Shown here: in pieces, positions 47,938 through 58,926 of the stretch
Position numbering within the stretch: position 1 is the first letter of the stretch
Layout: each line of letters opens with the position of its first letter
Position numbers and translations under genes: made by a program
The notes under the pieces: generated by a model
Told to the model about the DNA's origin: nothing
Seen by the model: the letters and a program-made list of their open reading frames with translations, nothing else
Database searches by the model: none
Source: Brevundimonas sp. EYE_349
GTDB taxonomy: Bacteria > Pseudomonadota > Alphaproteobacteria > Caulobacterales > Caulobacteraceae
Assembly (NCBI RefSeq): GCF_023147505.1
Contig: NZ_JAHXPB010000001.1
Coordinates: 248,001 to 312,000, forward strand
Length of the DNA: 64,000 nucleotides
Direction: 5' to 3'

Positions 47938-49331
47938 ATGACTAGCCAGTATGTCGCAGCCGACGGCCTGCCCACGCCTCGGCGCTATTGGGCCATCGTG
48001 TCCATCGGCCTGGGCATCACCCTGGCTGTCTTGGACGGCGCCATCGCCAACGTCGCCCTGCCGTCCATCGCCCGCGATCTGCAGGCGTCGGCCGCAGCCT
48101 CGATCTGGATCGTCAACGCCTATCAGATCGCCATCGTCGTGGCCCTGCTGCCGCTGGCGTCGCTGGGCGAGATCGTGGGGTATCGCCGTGTGTCCCAGAT
48201 CGGGCTGGCGGTTTTCACCCTGGCGTCCATCGCCTGCGCCCTGTCCGATTCGATCCTGACCCTCAGCCTGTCGCGGGTTCTGCAGGGATTCGGCGCGGCC
48301 GGGATCATGAGCGTGAACGGCGCCCTGGTGCGCTTCACCTATCCGCAGCGAATGCTGGGGCGGGCCGTCGGTATCAATGCGGTGATCGTGTCGATGGCCG
48401 CCGCGGCCGGCCCGACCATCGCCAGCGCGATTCTCAGCGTCGGCGAATGGCGTTGGCTGTTCGCGCTGAACATTCCGTTGGGCGTCCTGGCGGTGTCGAT
48501 GGCGGGGTTCACCTTGCCGCACAATCCGTTGCACAAGCGACGGCTGAACATCGTCGGCGCCCTGTTGAGCGCGGCCGCCTTCGGCTTCGTCATCACCGGG
48601 ATGCAAGCGCTTGCGCATGGCGAGGCGTCCATCTTCGGCTTCGGCCTGACGGGACTTGGGCTGGCGGCGGGCGTCCTGCTGGTTCGACACGAGAAGCCCA
48701 GCAAGACGCCGTTGATCCCGCTCGATTTGCTGGCGCGACCGATGTTCGCCTTGTCGGTGGCGACGTCGATCATTTCCTTCACCGCCCAGATGATGGCTTT
48801 CGTTGCCTTGCCCTTCTTCCTGCAGGGCTCGCTTGGACTAAGCGCGGTGCAGACGGGGCTGCTGATGACGCCGTGGCCGCTGGGGACCATGTTCGCCGCG
48901 CCGCTGGCCGGAGCCTTGTCGGACCGATATTCGGCCGGCGTGCTGGGGCCGTGGGGCTGACGCTGTTCGCCTGCGGGCTTATGGCGCTGAGCCTGTTGGA
49001 CGCCGAATCGTCGCATTTCGACATCGTCTGGCGCATGGCCCTGTGCGGAGCTGGATTCGGTTTCTTCCAGTCGCCCAACAATCGCGCCATGTTGTCGGAG
49101 GCCCCGCGTGAGCGGGCTGGTGCGGCGGGCGGGGCGCTGGGGACCGCGCGCGTCCTGGGTCAGTCGATGGGCGCCGTGGTCGTGGCCTTTCTGCTGTCGG
49201 CCGCGCCGCAGAGCGGCGTGCGGCATGGTTTCCAGATCGCCGCCACAGCCGCCCTGTTCGGCGCGGTCATGAGCGGATCACGCATCCGCCGCCGACCGGC
49301 CGAGCCGGAAAAGGAAGTCGAGGTCGTCTAA
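47938..49331 (+). pseudogene. MFS multidrug transporter (DHA2/EmrB-QacA-like), frameshifted
   Basis: The first 340 codons (to TGA at 48958-48960) encode the N-terminal two thirds of a DHA2-type major facilitator: SIGLGITLAVLDGAIANVAL (motif D1) and SRVLQGFGAAGIMSVNGALV. The rest continues in another frame from about 48950 to TAA-independent stop TAG-region at 49331 as VGLTLFACGLMALSLLDAES and so on. One base added to the run of four G at 48945-48948 restores a continuous protein of about 464 residues (VLGAVGLTLFACG). It may be a true null mutation, a phase-variable run or a sequencing error. Confidence 0.8.
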
Positions 49332-49520
49332 GGTTCGATCCACATTCAGCTTTCTAATGTCATTCCAAGGGCGTCCGAAGGCGGAATCCGAAACCTGGAA
49401 GTCGTGCATCAGGCTTTAGGTCTGTCCAACAGTCCGGGCGTGCCCCTGGGTTCCAGGTTCTTCGCTGTAAACAGCCCGGCAGTGACCACCAGGCCTGGGC
49501 CCACAGATGTGCAGTTGAAC
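49332..49520. other. intergenic gap MFS/rnhA, no gene seen
   Basis: These 189 bases between two convergent genes are less GC-rich than the surroundings. I found no open frame, strong hairpin or tRNA-like fold in them. Confidence 0.4.
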
Positions 49521-49973
49521 CTAACGGCCCTTCAGCTCCGCCACGCCGCGATTCGCCAGTTGGTCCGCGCGCTCGTTCAGCTCATGGCCGGCGTGGCCCT
49601 TGACCCAGCGCCATTTGACGTCGTGGCGCGTGCGGGCGGCGTCCAGTCGCTGCCAAAGGTCGGCGTTCTTGACCGGCTTCTTGTCCGCCGTCAGCCAGCC
49701 GCGCGCCTTCCAGCCGCGCATCCATTCAGTGATTCCCTGCATCACATACTTGCTGTCGGTATGCAGCTCGACCTTACAGGGCCGTTTCAGGGCCTCCAGA
49801 GCCATGATGGCGGCCATCAGCTCCATCCGGTTGTTGGTGGTGTTGGGCTCGCCGCCCCAGAGTTCCTTTTCGTGGCCGCCGCCTGCCTGAAGCACGGCGC
49901 CCCAGCCGCCAGGTCCGGGATTGCCCTTGCAGGCGCCGTCGGTGTGGATGATGACGTGATCGGAGGGACTCAT
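49521..49973 (-). CDS. rnhA: ribonuclease HI
   Basis: A 150-residue RNase HI that cuts the RNA strand of RNA-DNA hybrids. The four acidic active-site blocks are present: [20 protein letters not shown] (Asp), [20 protein letters not shown] (Glu), [20 protein letters not shown] (Asp) and [15 protein letters not shown] (Asp). Length is as in E. coli RnhA. The ATG follows no strong ribosome site. It is divergent from tatA. Confidence 0.97.
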   Translation of the reverse strand: MSPSDHVIIHTDGACKGNPGPGGWGAVLQAGGGHEKELWGGEPNTTNNRMELMAAIMALEALKRPCKVELHTDSKYVMQGITEWMRGWKARGWLTADKKPVKNADLWQRLDAARTRHDVKWRWVKGHAGHELNERADQLANRGVAELKGR

Positions 49974-50084
49974 GGTCGCGCAGGCCTACAGCCTCCCTTG
50001 GCGGGACGCCATGACTGCGCCTATATGCGGGTCGAATAAGAGTGGATGGGATCGGATGACCGATCCCCGCGAGGAGAATACGCC

Positions 50085-50303
50085 ATGGGCTCCATGAGCA
50101 TCTGGCACTGGGCCATCGTCATCGTCGTGGTCGCCCTGCTGTTCGGCGGGCGCGGCAAGCTGTCCGGCATCATGGGCGACGCCGCTAAGGGCATCCGCGC
50201 CTTCAAGGACGGACTGAAGGACGAGGACAAGAAGGACGGTCCGCACGAGGGCGTCAGCTCGCTGCCGCGCACCGAGGCGGAAAAGGAAGAGCTGAAGCGC
50301 TAG
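50085..50303 (+). CDS. tatA: Sec-independent translocase subunit TatA
   Basis: A 72-residue TatA: one N-terminal span ([20 protein letters not shown]) followed by the amphipathic helix [20 protein letters not shown] and an acidic/lysine-rich tail ([13 protein letters not shown]). TatA oligomers form the size-fitting pore for folded twin-arginine proteins. The ATG at 50085 is selected because GAGGAG lies 8 bases upstream at 50071-50076; the frame opens 13 codons earlier. It is followed by tatB after 23 bases. Confidence 0.95.
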   Translation: MGSMSIWHWAIVIVVVALLFGGRGKLSGIMGDAAKGIRAFKDGLKDEDKKDGPHEGVSSLPRTEAEKEELKR

Positions 50304-50326
50304 CCGTCATCTGTAAGGGTTGACGC

Positions 50327-50932
50327 ATGGGCGGGCTCGCCCCCGGAGTGGGGGGTTTCGAATTAGTGGTGATCGGCATCGTGGCCCTGCTTGTGGTGGG
50401 ACCAAAGGATTTGCCGATCCTGATGCGTCGCGTCGGCCAGATGGTGGCCAAGGCGCGCGCGATGGCCAATGAGTTTCGCACCAGCTTCGACGAAATGGCG
50501 CGCCAGTCCGAGTTGGACGACCTGCGCAAGGAGGTCGAGGCGCTGCGGACCGGGCAGGGGGCGATGTATCCGCTGGGGCCCGAGGCCGACGCGGCGTTCA
50601 AGGACATCAACGCCGGACTGACCGCGCCGACGACATCGACGCCCCGGCCGGCGCCCGTGCCCGAAGCGCCGGTGATGACGCCGGCGGCGGACGAATGGCC
50701 GGACGTCGGCGCGTCGGTGAACGCTGAACCCGCTCTCGCACCCGAGGCCAAGCGCACGCCGACTGTGAAGAAGGCTGCGGCGAAGCCCCCGACTGTCGCC
50801 AAGACCAAGGCGCCGAAGACGGCCTCGGATAAACCGAAGGCGGCCAGACCGGCTGCGACCAAGACCGTCAAGACCGCTGCGGCCAAGGCCGCCAAGCCCA
50901 AGGGCGCGCGCAAGAAGGCTGTCGATCTTTGA
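50327..50932 (+). CDS. tatB: Sec-independent translocase subunit TatB with histone H1-like tail
   Basis: A 201-residue TatB. The N-terminal span and hinge (GGFELVVIGIVALLVVGPKD) and the following helix (LPILMRRVGQMVAKARAMAN) are typical; TatB with TatC forms the signal-recognition complex. The C-terminal 90 residues are low complexity, with many Lys-Ala-Pro repeats (KKAAAKPPTVAKTKAPKTAS, KTVKTAAAKAAKPKGARKKA). The stop overlaps the tatC start. Confidence 0.93.
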   Translation: MGGLAPGVGGFELVVIGIVALLVVGPKDLPILMRRVGQMVAKARAMANEFRTSFDEMARQSELDDLRKEVEALRTGQGAMYPLGPEADAAFKDINAGLTAPTTSTPRPAPVPEAPVMTPAADEWPDVGASVNAEPALAPEAKRTPTVKKAAAKPPTVAKTKAPKTASDKPKAARPAATKTVKTAAAKAAKPKGARKKAVDL

Positions 50933-51816
50933 CCCTGTCCGATCGTGACGAAGCCGAGATCGAGGCGTCGCGGGCGCCTCTGATGGACCATCTGATCGAG
51001 CTGCGTCGGCGGCTTCTGATCTGCGTCGTCGCCTTTGCGGTCGGCTTCATCGGCTGTTTCGCCTTTTCCGAGCCGATCTATCTGTTTCTGGTCAAGCCGT
51101 TCGTGGCGGCCCAGGCCTTCTATTCGTCGGTCGGCCCACATGGTCACGTCTCGCCGCTGGACCTGATCCTGGGCACGGCCGGGCTGAAGCCCCTGCCGCA
51201 CGTCAACGGCCATACGGTCAATCTGATCTATACGGCGCCGCTGGAAATCCTGTTCACCAAGATGAAGCTGGCCGGGTTCGGCGCGGTGTTCGTGGCCTTC
51301 CCCGTACTGGCCTGGCAGTTGTACCGCTTCGTCGCGCCGGGGCTTTATCGCAACGAGCGCGGCGCCTTCCTGCCGTTCCTGGTGGCGGCGCCCTTGCTGT
51401 TCCTGCTTGGGGCCGCGCTGGTCTATTTCGTCATGCTTCCCTTCGTGATGTGGTTTTCGCTGAGCCAGCAGATCGTGGGCGACGGAGTGGCGGCCAATCT
51501 GCTGCCCAAGGTGTCGGACTATCTGAACCTGGTGACGGCGCTGCTTCTGGCGTTTGGCCTGTGCTTCCAGCTGCCGGTCGTGATGACCCTGTTGGGGATG
51601 GCGGGTCTGATCAATTCCAAGCTGATGTCGTCGGGCCGCCGCTACGCCATCGTCGCGGTCGTGGTGGTCGCCGCCGTCGTGACCCCGCCTGATCCGATCA
51701 GCCAGCTGATGCTGGCCGTGCCGATGGTGCTGCTCTACGAGGTTTCGATCTGGTGCGTGCGGCTGATCGAACTGCGCCGCAAGAAGGCCGACGCGCTGGA
51801 AGCCGAGATGGCCTGA
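50929..51816 (+). CDS. tatC: Sec-independent translocase subunit TatC
   Basis: A 295-residue six-span membrane protein that binds twin-arginine signal peptides. The N-terminal block APLMDHLIELRRRLLICVVA, the periplasmic PLEILFTKMKLAGFGAVFVA, and FVAPGLYRNERGAFLPFLVA are characteristic. The start is a TTG that overlaps the tatB stop (TTGA), consistent with coupling. The C-terminus is charged (LRRKKADALEAEMA). A bidirectional terminator follows. Confidence 0.96.
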   Translation: MTLSDRDEAEIEASRAPLMDHLIELRRRLLICVVAFAVGFIGCFAFSEPIYLFLVKPFVAAQAFYSSVGPHGHVSPLDLILGTAGLKPLPHVNGHTVNLIYTAPLEILFTKMKLAGFGAVFVAFPVLAWQLYRFVAPGLYRNERGAFLPFLVAAPLLFLLGAALVYFVMLPFVMWFSLSQQIVGDGVAANLLPKVSDYLNLVTALLLAFGLCFQLPVVMTLLGMAGLINSKLMSSGRRYAIVAVVVVAAVVTPPDPISQLMLAVPMVLLYEVSIWCVRLIELRRKKADALEAEMA

Positions 51817-51872
51817 CGATCCGATAGAGCGGCGAGGGCGTGGCGTTTCCCCAGCCAATCCGAGACATGAAA

Positions 51873-51907
51873 AAGGGCCGGGGAGCGATCCCCGGCCCTT
51901 CGTCTTT
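51873..51907. terminator. bidirectional rho-independent terminator tatC/glnA
   Basis: AAGGGCCGGGGA (51873-51884), loop GCGA, and TCCCCGGCCCTT (51889-51900) form a 12-bp perfect stem. On the plus strand it is followed by CGTCTTTTTA; on the minus strand by TTTCATG. It serves the convergent tatABC and glnBA units. Confidence 0.92.
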
Positions 51908-51924
51908 TTACGCCGATCCTGCGA

Positions 51925-53331
51925 TCAGCAGCTGTAGTACATGTCGAACTCGACCGGGTGCGGATGCAGTTGCAGGCGCATCACCTCTTCCATCTTCAGC
52001 TCGATGTAGCTGTCGATGAAGTCGTCATCCATGACGCCGCCCTTTTTGAGGAAGGCGCGGTCCTTGTCCAAGTTCTCCAGCGCTTCACGCAGCGAGCCGC
52101 AGACCTCGGGGATCGAGCCGCGCTCTTCCGGCGGCAGGTCGTAGAGGTTCTTGTCGGCGGGCGCGCCCGGATCGATGCGGTTCTCGATGCCGTCCAGGCC
52201 GGCCATCAGCAGGGCTACGAAGGTCAGATAGGGGTTGCCCATCGGATCGGGGAAGCGGGCTTCCAGACGCTTGGCCTTGGGCGAGGAGACGTGTGGGATG
52301 CGGATGGAGGCCGAACGGTTGCGCGCCGAATAGGCCAGCTTCACCGGGGCTTCGTAGCCGGGCACCAGACGCTTGTAGGAGTTGGTGGTCGAGTTGGCGA
52401 AGGCGTTGATGGCCTTGGCGTGCTTGATGATGCCGCCGATGTACCACAGGCATTCTTGGCTCAGGCCGGCGTACTGGTCGCCGGCGAACTGGGGCTTGCC
52501 GTCCTTCCAGATCGACATGTGAACGTGCATGCCCGAGCCGTTGTCGGCGAACATCGGCTTGGCCATGAAGGTCGCCGACTTGCCGTAGGCGTGGGCCACG
52601 TTGTGGATGACGTACTTATAGAGCTGAAGGCGGTCAGCCATGGTCAGCAGGTCGGAGAACTTCAGACCCAGTTCGTGCTGGGCCGGGGCCACCTCGTGGT
52701 GGTGCTTCTCGGGCTGCAGGCCCAGGTCGCGCATGACGCCCAGCATTTCGCCGCGCAGGTCCTGGCCGGAATCGACCGGATTGACCGGGAAATAGCCGCC
52801 CTTGGGTCCGGGGCGGTGGCCCATATTGCCTTCGGCATATTCGGCGCCGGTGTTGGCGGGCAGTTCCGTCGAATCGTAGCTGTAGCCGGTGTCGTGCGGC
52901 TGGGTAGACCAGCGCACGTCGTCGAAGATGAAGAACTCGGCTTCCGGGCCGAAGAAGACCTGATCGCCCACGCCCGACGACTGCACATAGGACAGCGCCT
53001 TCTTGGCCATGGAGCGGCTGTCGCGGTTATAGGGCTCGCCCGTGTCGGGGTTCAGCACGTCGCAGAACAGGAACATCGTGGTCTGCTGGTAGAACGGATC
53101 GATGTAGGCCGTGGTCAGGTCCGGCTTCAGCAGCATGTCGGACTCGTTGATGGCCTTCCAGCCGGCGATGGACGAGCCATCGAACATCGTGCCTTCCGTC
53201 AGGAAGTCCTCGTCGACCAGATCGACGTCGAAGGTGACGTGCTGCAGCCTGCCGCGCGTGTCGGTGAAACGGACGTCGACATATTGGACGTCCTTTTCCT
53301 TGATCTCCTTGAGGATCTTGCTGGCGCTCAT
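51925..53331 (-). CDS. glnA: glutamine synthetase type I
   Basis: A 468-residue dodecameric GSI that makes glutamine from glutamate, ammonia and ATP. Blocks seen: [95 protein letters not shown] and [20 protein letters not shown]. The adenylylation tyrosine of the family falls in NLYDLPPEE near residue 395, so control by GlnE is expected. The start at [13 protein letters not shown] is by homology; the frame opens 27 codons earlier in the glnB-glnA gap. Confidence 0.98.
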   Translation of the reverse strand: MSASKILKEIKEKDVQYVDVRFTDTRGRLQHVTFDVDLVDEDFLTEGTMFDGSSIAGWKAINESDMLLKPDLTTAYIDPFYQQTTMFLFCDVLNPDTGEPYNRDSRSMAKKALSYVQSSGVGDQVFFGPEAEFFIFDDVRWSTQPHDTGYSYDSTELPANTGAEYAEGNMGHRPGPKGGYFPVNPVDSGQDLRGEMLGVMRDLGLQPEKHHHEVAPAQHELGLKFSDLLTMADRLQLYKYVIHNVAHAYGKSATFMAKPMFADNGSGMHVHMSIWKDGKPQFAGDQYAGLSQECLWYIGGIIKHAKAINAFANSTTNSYKRLVPGYEAPVKLAYSARNRSASIRIPHVSSPKAKRLEARFPDPMGNPYLTFVALLMAGLDGIENRIDPGAPADKNLYDLPPEERGSIPEVCGSLREALENLDKDRAFLKKGGVMDDDFIDSYIELKMEEVMRLQLHPHPVEFDMYYSC

Positions 53332-53414
53332 TCTCGGAAGTCCTGTTTTCTTATCGTTTGGGGAGGAAACCGGACCACGACCCGAGGGCCGAGGCCGGGG
53401 AGGGGTAGTCAACG

Positions 53415-54682
<1,268 letters not shown>

Positions 54683-54686
<4 letters not shown>

Positions 54687-56794
54687 ATGCGGGTGTAGAT
54701 GAAGCGGGGGATGTGGAAGCGGCGCATGTTCAGGATGACGCCCGCCACCGTCCCGCCCGCCGCCGTGACCCGTTCAATCAGATTGGCGGCGACGGCCGTG
54801 CGCGTCTCCTCCGCCTCGATCACCACCAGCGACAGGTCCGTCAGCGGCGCAAGCAGCAGGGCGGCGGAGGATCGGTGCAGCGAGGGCGTGTCCACGATCA
54901 CCACCGGGAACCGCGCCTTAACCCCATCGACAAAGTTGCGCCAGCGCGCCTCGGAAATGTTCGAGCCGGTGCGCGTCATCGGCGTGGTGACGTACAGATT
55001 ACTGTCCTCGACCCGCAACACATAGGGGCTGTCGGGGATGTTGGTCAGTCGTCCGCCCAGGCCGTGAATGGCCATGGCGACGCTGGCGTCCTCTCGCGGT
55101 TCGGCGTCGATCAGCAGGGTCTCGACACCCGATCGGAAGGCCGAGGCCATCGCTAGGTCCAGCGCGATGCTGGTGACGCCCACGCCGTCCTCTGGCCCGA
55201 TCACCGCTAGCGCGGCCTGGCCATCGGCGTTTTCCCGCAAGCGCCGCAGGATCAAAGCCGCCTGATCCGCCGTCAGCCGCGACGTCAGCGGGCGCCAGCG
55301 GGGCAGGGGGCTGTCGTCGTCGTCGCCCAGCGGCACGGTGGCCAGGACCGGGGCGCGCAGACGCACCTCCGCATCGCGCGGGGTCAGTATGACGGGCGAG
55401 GCGGCGGCCGAAACGATGATGACGGCCAGGGCCGCCAGGCTTCCGACGACCAGACCTGCCGCCAGGATCAGCAGCCGGCCGGTGCGGGCCTTGGTCGGCG
55501 GTTGGGCGGCCTCGATGACACGCACATTGGCGTTTGCGCCGGCGATTGAGCTTTGCAGCCGCGAATCCTCGGCGTTCTCGGAAACGCTGCGATAGGCGGT
55601 TTCGGTCAGGGTGCGCTGGCGCGTCAACTCGCGATAACGCGGCCCGATCTCGACCAAACTGGCCAGGCGGCTGCGCGCGGCGCCGAGGGCGTCGGACAGC
55701 TGTGCGCGTCCCGACTGCAGACCGGCCAGTTCGCCGCGTGTGGTGGCCAGTTGTGTCTCGATCTGCTGGCTGACGGGGTTGGGGCCGCTGCGGACCAGAG
55801 TCGTCTGCGACGGGGGCGCGGCGGCGATCTGGGTTTCAAGGTCGGTGATTTGACGATCCAGTTCGACCACGAGCGGATAGCCGTCGGCATAGCGGGCGGC
55901 GGCGACCCGACGACGCTCGCGCAGCAGCATCAGATTGTCGGTCAGGGCCGTGACCTGTTGAGAGCGGGTGTCGTCGGTGTTCAGCGCGATCTGGGCCGAG
56001 GCGTTGCGCAACTGCTGGGCCAGCCGGTCGGCGCGTGCGGCGGCGGTGGCGATCAACTGGTCCTGAGCGGCCAACTGAGCGGTCAATGCGGTCTGCTGCG
56101 ACTGCACGCCTTGGATTTCCTGATCGTAGTCGCCGATGGCGTAACGGTTCGACAGGTCGGCGATCTGGGCCTCGGTTGCGGCCAGTTGATCGGACAGGCC
56201 GCGCTGCTGATCGTTGACGGCCGCGCTGTCGGCGCGCTGGAATATTTCGCGGCGGCTGGCGATGTAGTTCTGAACCAGGCGATTGACGAAGTCGGCCGCC
56301 ACCTTGGGATCGCTATGACGCAGACGCACCTCGATGGTGTTGGACTGGGGTACGTTTTCGATCGTCAGGTCGCGGCCGAGTTGCTCTAGAGCCGCGTTCA
56401 TGCCTGCCGGGCCGGCTTTCGCCTTGGGATAGACGCGCGTCAGGCCGATGTCGGTCAGGGTCTTCTCGCGGATTTCACGCGAGCCCAGGATTTCCATTTC
56501 GGCATGGACGATCTGGGCGCGGTCGAAGGTCTGCGGATTGCCGGTCGCGTCTTCGCCCACCGAGCGGCGAAACACATAGTCGTCGCCCAGCAGGATCAGC
56601 AGGCGTGACTGGGCGGTGTAGATCGGTTGGGCCAGGGTCGCGGCGGCCAGGGCCAGCAGAACGGGGATCAGGAACGCGATCAGCGCCTTGCGCCAGTGAT
56701 AGAAGACAGGCGTCGCCAACTCGCGAATCGTGATCGCCGCCCCGGCGTTTCTGGGGCGTTGGTCGTCTTCGAGTTTCAGCGTCTGGTCGGTCAA
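54683..56794 (-). CDS. polysaccharide co-polymerase (Wzz/GumC-type) fused to a degenerate tyrosine-kinase-like domain
   Basis: A 703-residue inner-membrane protein. A Wzz domain with a first span at about residues 37-55 (ALIAFLIPVLLALAAATLAQ) is followed by a long periplasmic coiled coil (residues 180-420) and a second span at about 455-475 (LLILAAGLVVGSLAALAVII). The cytoplasmic domain resembles BY-kinases, but the P-loop reads AVIGPEDGVGVTSIALDLAM: Val540 replaces the Walker A Lys. Walker A' (LLIDAEP) and B (VVIVDTPSL) Asp residues remain, and there is no tyrosine cluster at the C-terminus. The start is a TTG. It likely controls polymer length with the divergent Wza. Confidence 0.87.
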
Positions 56795-56968
56795 TACGCG
56801 GCTCTGGAGCAGGACGATCCCGCCGACGGGGGCGAGGCTGCCGGTCAGCCTGTCTCATAAAGCCCTGAGTCGTAGGCGCAACGCCAGTCCGGCCTTGGCA
56901 TTGTCGGTGAAAAACAGAAAGATGGCGCAGGCGGCGGCGCGCGAGTCGGTCCGCGACAAGGAACCCCG
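56795..56968. promoter_or_regulatory. divergent promoter region of the polysaccharide cluster
   Basis: These 174 bases lie between the co-polymerase start (minus) and the Wza start (plus) and should carry promoters for both. I could not pick out a defined operator. Short frames here look non-coding. Confidence 0.4.
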
Positions 56969-57670
56969 ATGGCCGTCTGGCGCACGATCGCGATCGCCCT
57001 GGTGCTGTTTTCGGCCGCCTGCGCTTCGGGCGGCGGCGTGCGGGGGCAGGCCCAGCCTTATGATTTCGCGCCCTGGGGGCAGGACGACTATCAATATCGG
57101 CTGGCGGCGGGCGACGCCCTGCGGCTGGGCTTTCTGGTCGAGGACGGACTGAACGCCGACGTCGTGCTGGGGCCGGACGGCCAGGGCGTGTTTCCCGTGA
57201 TCGGTCCGTTGCCGGTCGGCGGCCTGACCGTGCGCGACGCCAGCCAGAGGCTGACGGAAGCCTATGCCGGGGTGCTGCGCAATCCGCAGGTCCAGATCAG
57301 CGTGTCGACCTATGGCGCGTCGCAGATCTATGTGGGGGGCGAGGTCAAGACGCCGGGCGTGGTTCAGATACGCGGCGAGATGAACACGGCCCAGGCTATC
57401 TTCGCGGCCGGCGGATTCGCCGAGACGGCGGGGACGGGCAAGGTGGTTGTGCTGCGGCGCGTGGCGGACGGCCGGCTGGCGTCGCGGATCGTGGACGCCA
57501 AGGCCCTGCTGAACACCGACCCGCGCCAGGACTTCCTGCTGCATCCGGGCGATCTGATCTTCGTGCCGCGTAGCGCCATTGCGGAGGTCAATCTGTTCGT
57601 CCGGCAATATCTGAATGGCATCCTGCCTTTCAACTTCGGCTTCAGCTACGATCTGAACCGCTTCCGATGA
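56969..57670 (+). CDS. polysaccharide export outer-membrane lipoprotein (Wza family)
   Basis: A 233-residue exporter. The N-terminus MAVWRTIAIALVLFSAACAS has a signal peptide with an SAAC lipobox. The Poly_export domain (YQYRLAAGDALRLGFLVEDG, DVVLGPDGQGVFPVIGPLPV) and an SLBB domain (IYVGGEVKTPGVVQIRGEMN) follow, with HPGDLIFVPRSAIAEVNLFV near the end. It is shorter than E. coli Wza and lacks its long C-terminal helix region. It starts the plus-strand pair with the flippase, overlapping by 4 bases. Confidence 0.92.
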   Translation: MAVWRTIAIALVLFSAACASGGGVRGQAQPYDFAPWGQDDYQYRLAAGDALRLGFLVEDGLNADVVLGPDGQGVFPVIGPLPVGGLTVRDASQRLTEAYAGVLRNPQVQISVSTYGASQIYVGGEVKTPGVVQIRGEMNTAQAIFAAGGFAETAGTGKVVVLRRVADGRLASRIVDAKALLNTDPRQDFLLHPGDLIFVPRSAIAEVNLFVRQYLNGILPFNFGFSYDLNRFR

Positions 57671-58926
57671 GGAGGCTGGCGGGGCGGATCGGCCGCGCGT
57701 CGCCCTATCTGACGGCCATCGTCGAACAGGGGCTGTTCTCGCTGCTGAACCTGGGCGTCGCCTTGGCCCTGGGACGGGTGATGGCGCCCGATCAGTTCGG
57801 CGCCTGCGTGCTGTGGTTCTCGGTCGCCTATGTGCTGGCCAGCGTGCAGAACGCGGTCAGCGTGGCGCATCTGCAGGTCCTGCCCAACGGCAGGGGCGTC
57901 GACGCCACCCGGTTCGCGACCGAGCGGCTGATGCTGGGCGCCACACTGTGTTTCTGGGTGGCGGTCGCGGCTAGCGTCGCCCTGGCGGTCGAGCTGATGA
58001 CCGGCGACGGGCCGTTCGCGGCCTGGGCGGCGGTGCTTTTCGTGCCGGCCTATCTGTTGCAGCAATATGTGAGGCTGACCTTATTCAGCCGAGGCGAACC
58101 GGGCGGGGCGACGGTTCAGACAGGGGCTGTGCTGGCGGGGGCGGCGGCGTTCCTGGCGTTGGGGTCGACCGTGTTTCGGCCCCTGCAGGCCGAACATGTG
58201 CTGGCCCTGATGGGCGCGGCCTATGCGGTTGTGGGTCTGGTCGGGTTGGCTCGGGCCAGCAGGGGTTTGTGGGTCGGCTTGGTGGGCGCCTTGCCGAGCT
58301 ATGTGGCCTATGGCCGGCAATCCGGTTGGCTTTTTCTGGGGGTGTCCAGCACCGAAGTTCTGGCTCGGTTCTATGTGTTCGCCATCGGCGCCGCCTATGG
58401 GCCCGGGGTGCTGGCGGCCCTGTCGTTCAGCCAGACGTTCCTGCGGCCCGTGCCTCTGCTGGCCTCGTCTTGGAGCATGGCGGCAAGAAGCGATCTGGTG
58501 GCGCGGCGAGAGGTCGACGACTGGCGCGGCTATGTTCGGCTGTTGACGATGTCGGCCATGGCCGGCTCGACCTTCGCCCTGGTCTGGGCGGGTCTGGTGT
58601 GGGCGGCCTGGCCCACGATCACCGGCCTGGCGTTCGACGGCAAATACGCCGAGGCCCGATGGATGCTGCCGCTGTGGGGGCTCAGCGTGGCGTTCGGCTT
58701 CACTCAGGTGGTGGTCAGCACGGGCTTACAGATTCTGAAGGCGTTCAAGGCCTTGGCCATCGCTAACGCCTCGGCCTCGGCAGTCGCGGCGGTCGGGGTG
58801 CTGTGGGGCATCGGCCGGCTGGGACCGGCCGGCGCGATCCTGGGCACGGCGGCCGGCCAGGCGCTGGAGGCGGCGGCGATGCTGGCGGTGCTGGTCGTGT
58901 TGATCCGCCGTCTCAGGCGCGGATGA
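57667..58926 (+). CDS. polysaccharide flippase (Wzx-like, MOP superfamily)
   Basis: A 419-residue membrane protein with about twelve hydrophobic segments. The N-terminus (LTAIVEQGLFSLLNLGVALA and LGRVMAPDQFGACVLWFSVA) is typical of Wzx/RfbX-like lipopolysaccharide biosynthesis flippases, which move lipid-linked repeat units across the inner membrane. Similarity is in pattern rather than catalytic motifs. It overlaps the Wza stop by 4 bases, and its 3' end overlaps the convergent polymerase gene by 14 bases. Confidence 0.85.
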   Translation: MRRLAGRIGRASPYLTAIVEQGLFSLLNLGVALALGRVMAPDQFGACVLWFSVAYVLASVQNAVSVAHLQVLPNGRGVDATRFATERLMLGATLCFWVAVAASVALAVELMTGDGPFAAWAAVLFVPAYLLQQYVRLTLFSRGEPGGATVQTGAVLAGAAAFLALGSTVFRPLQAEHVLALMGAAYAVVGLVGLARASRGLWVGLVGALPSYVAYGRQSGWLFLGVSSTEVLARFYVFAIGAAYGPGVLAALSFSQTFLRPVPLLASSWSMAARSDLVARREVDDWRGYVRLLTMSAMAGSTFALVWAGLVWAAWPTITGLAFDGKYAEARWMLPLWGLSVAFGFTQVVVSTGLQILKAFKALAIANASASAVAAVGVLWGIGRLGPAGAILGTAAGQALEAAAMLAVLVVLIRRLRRG

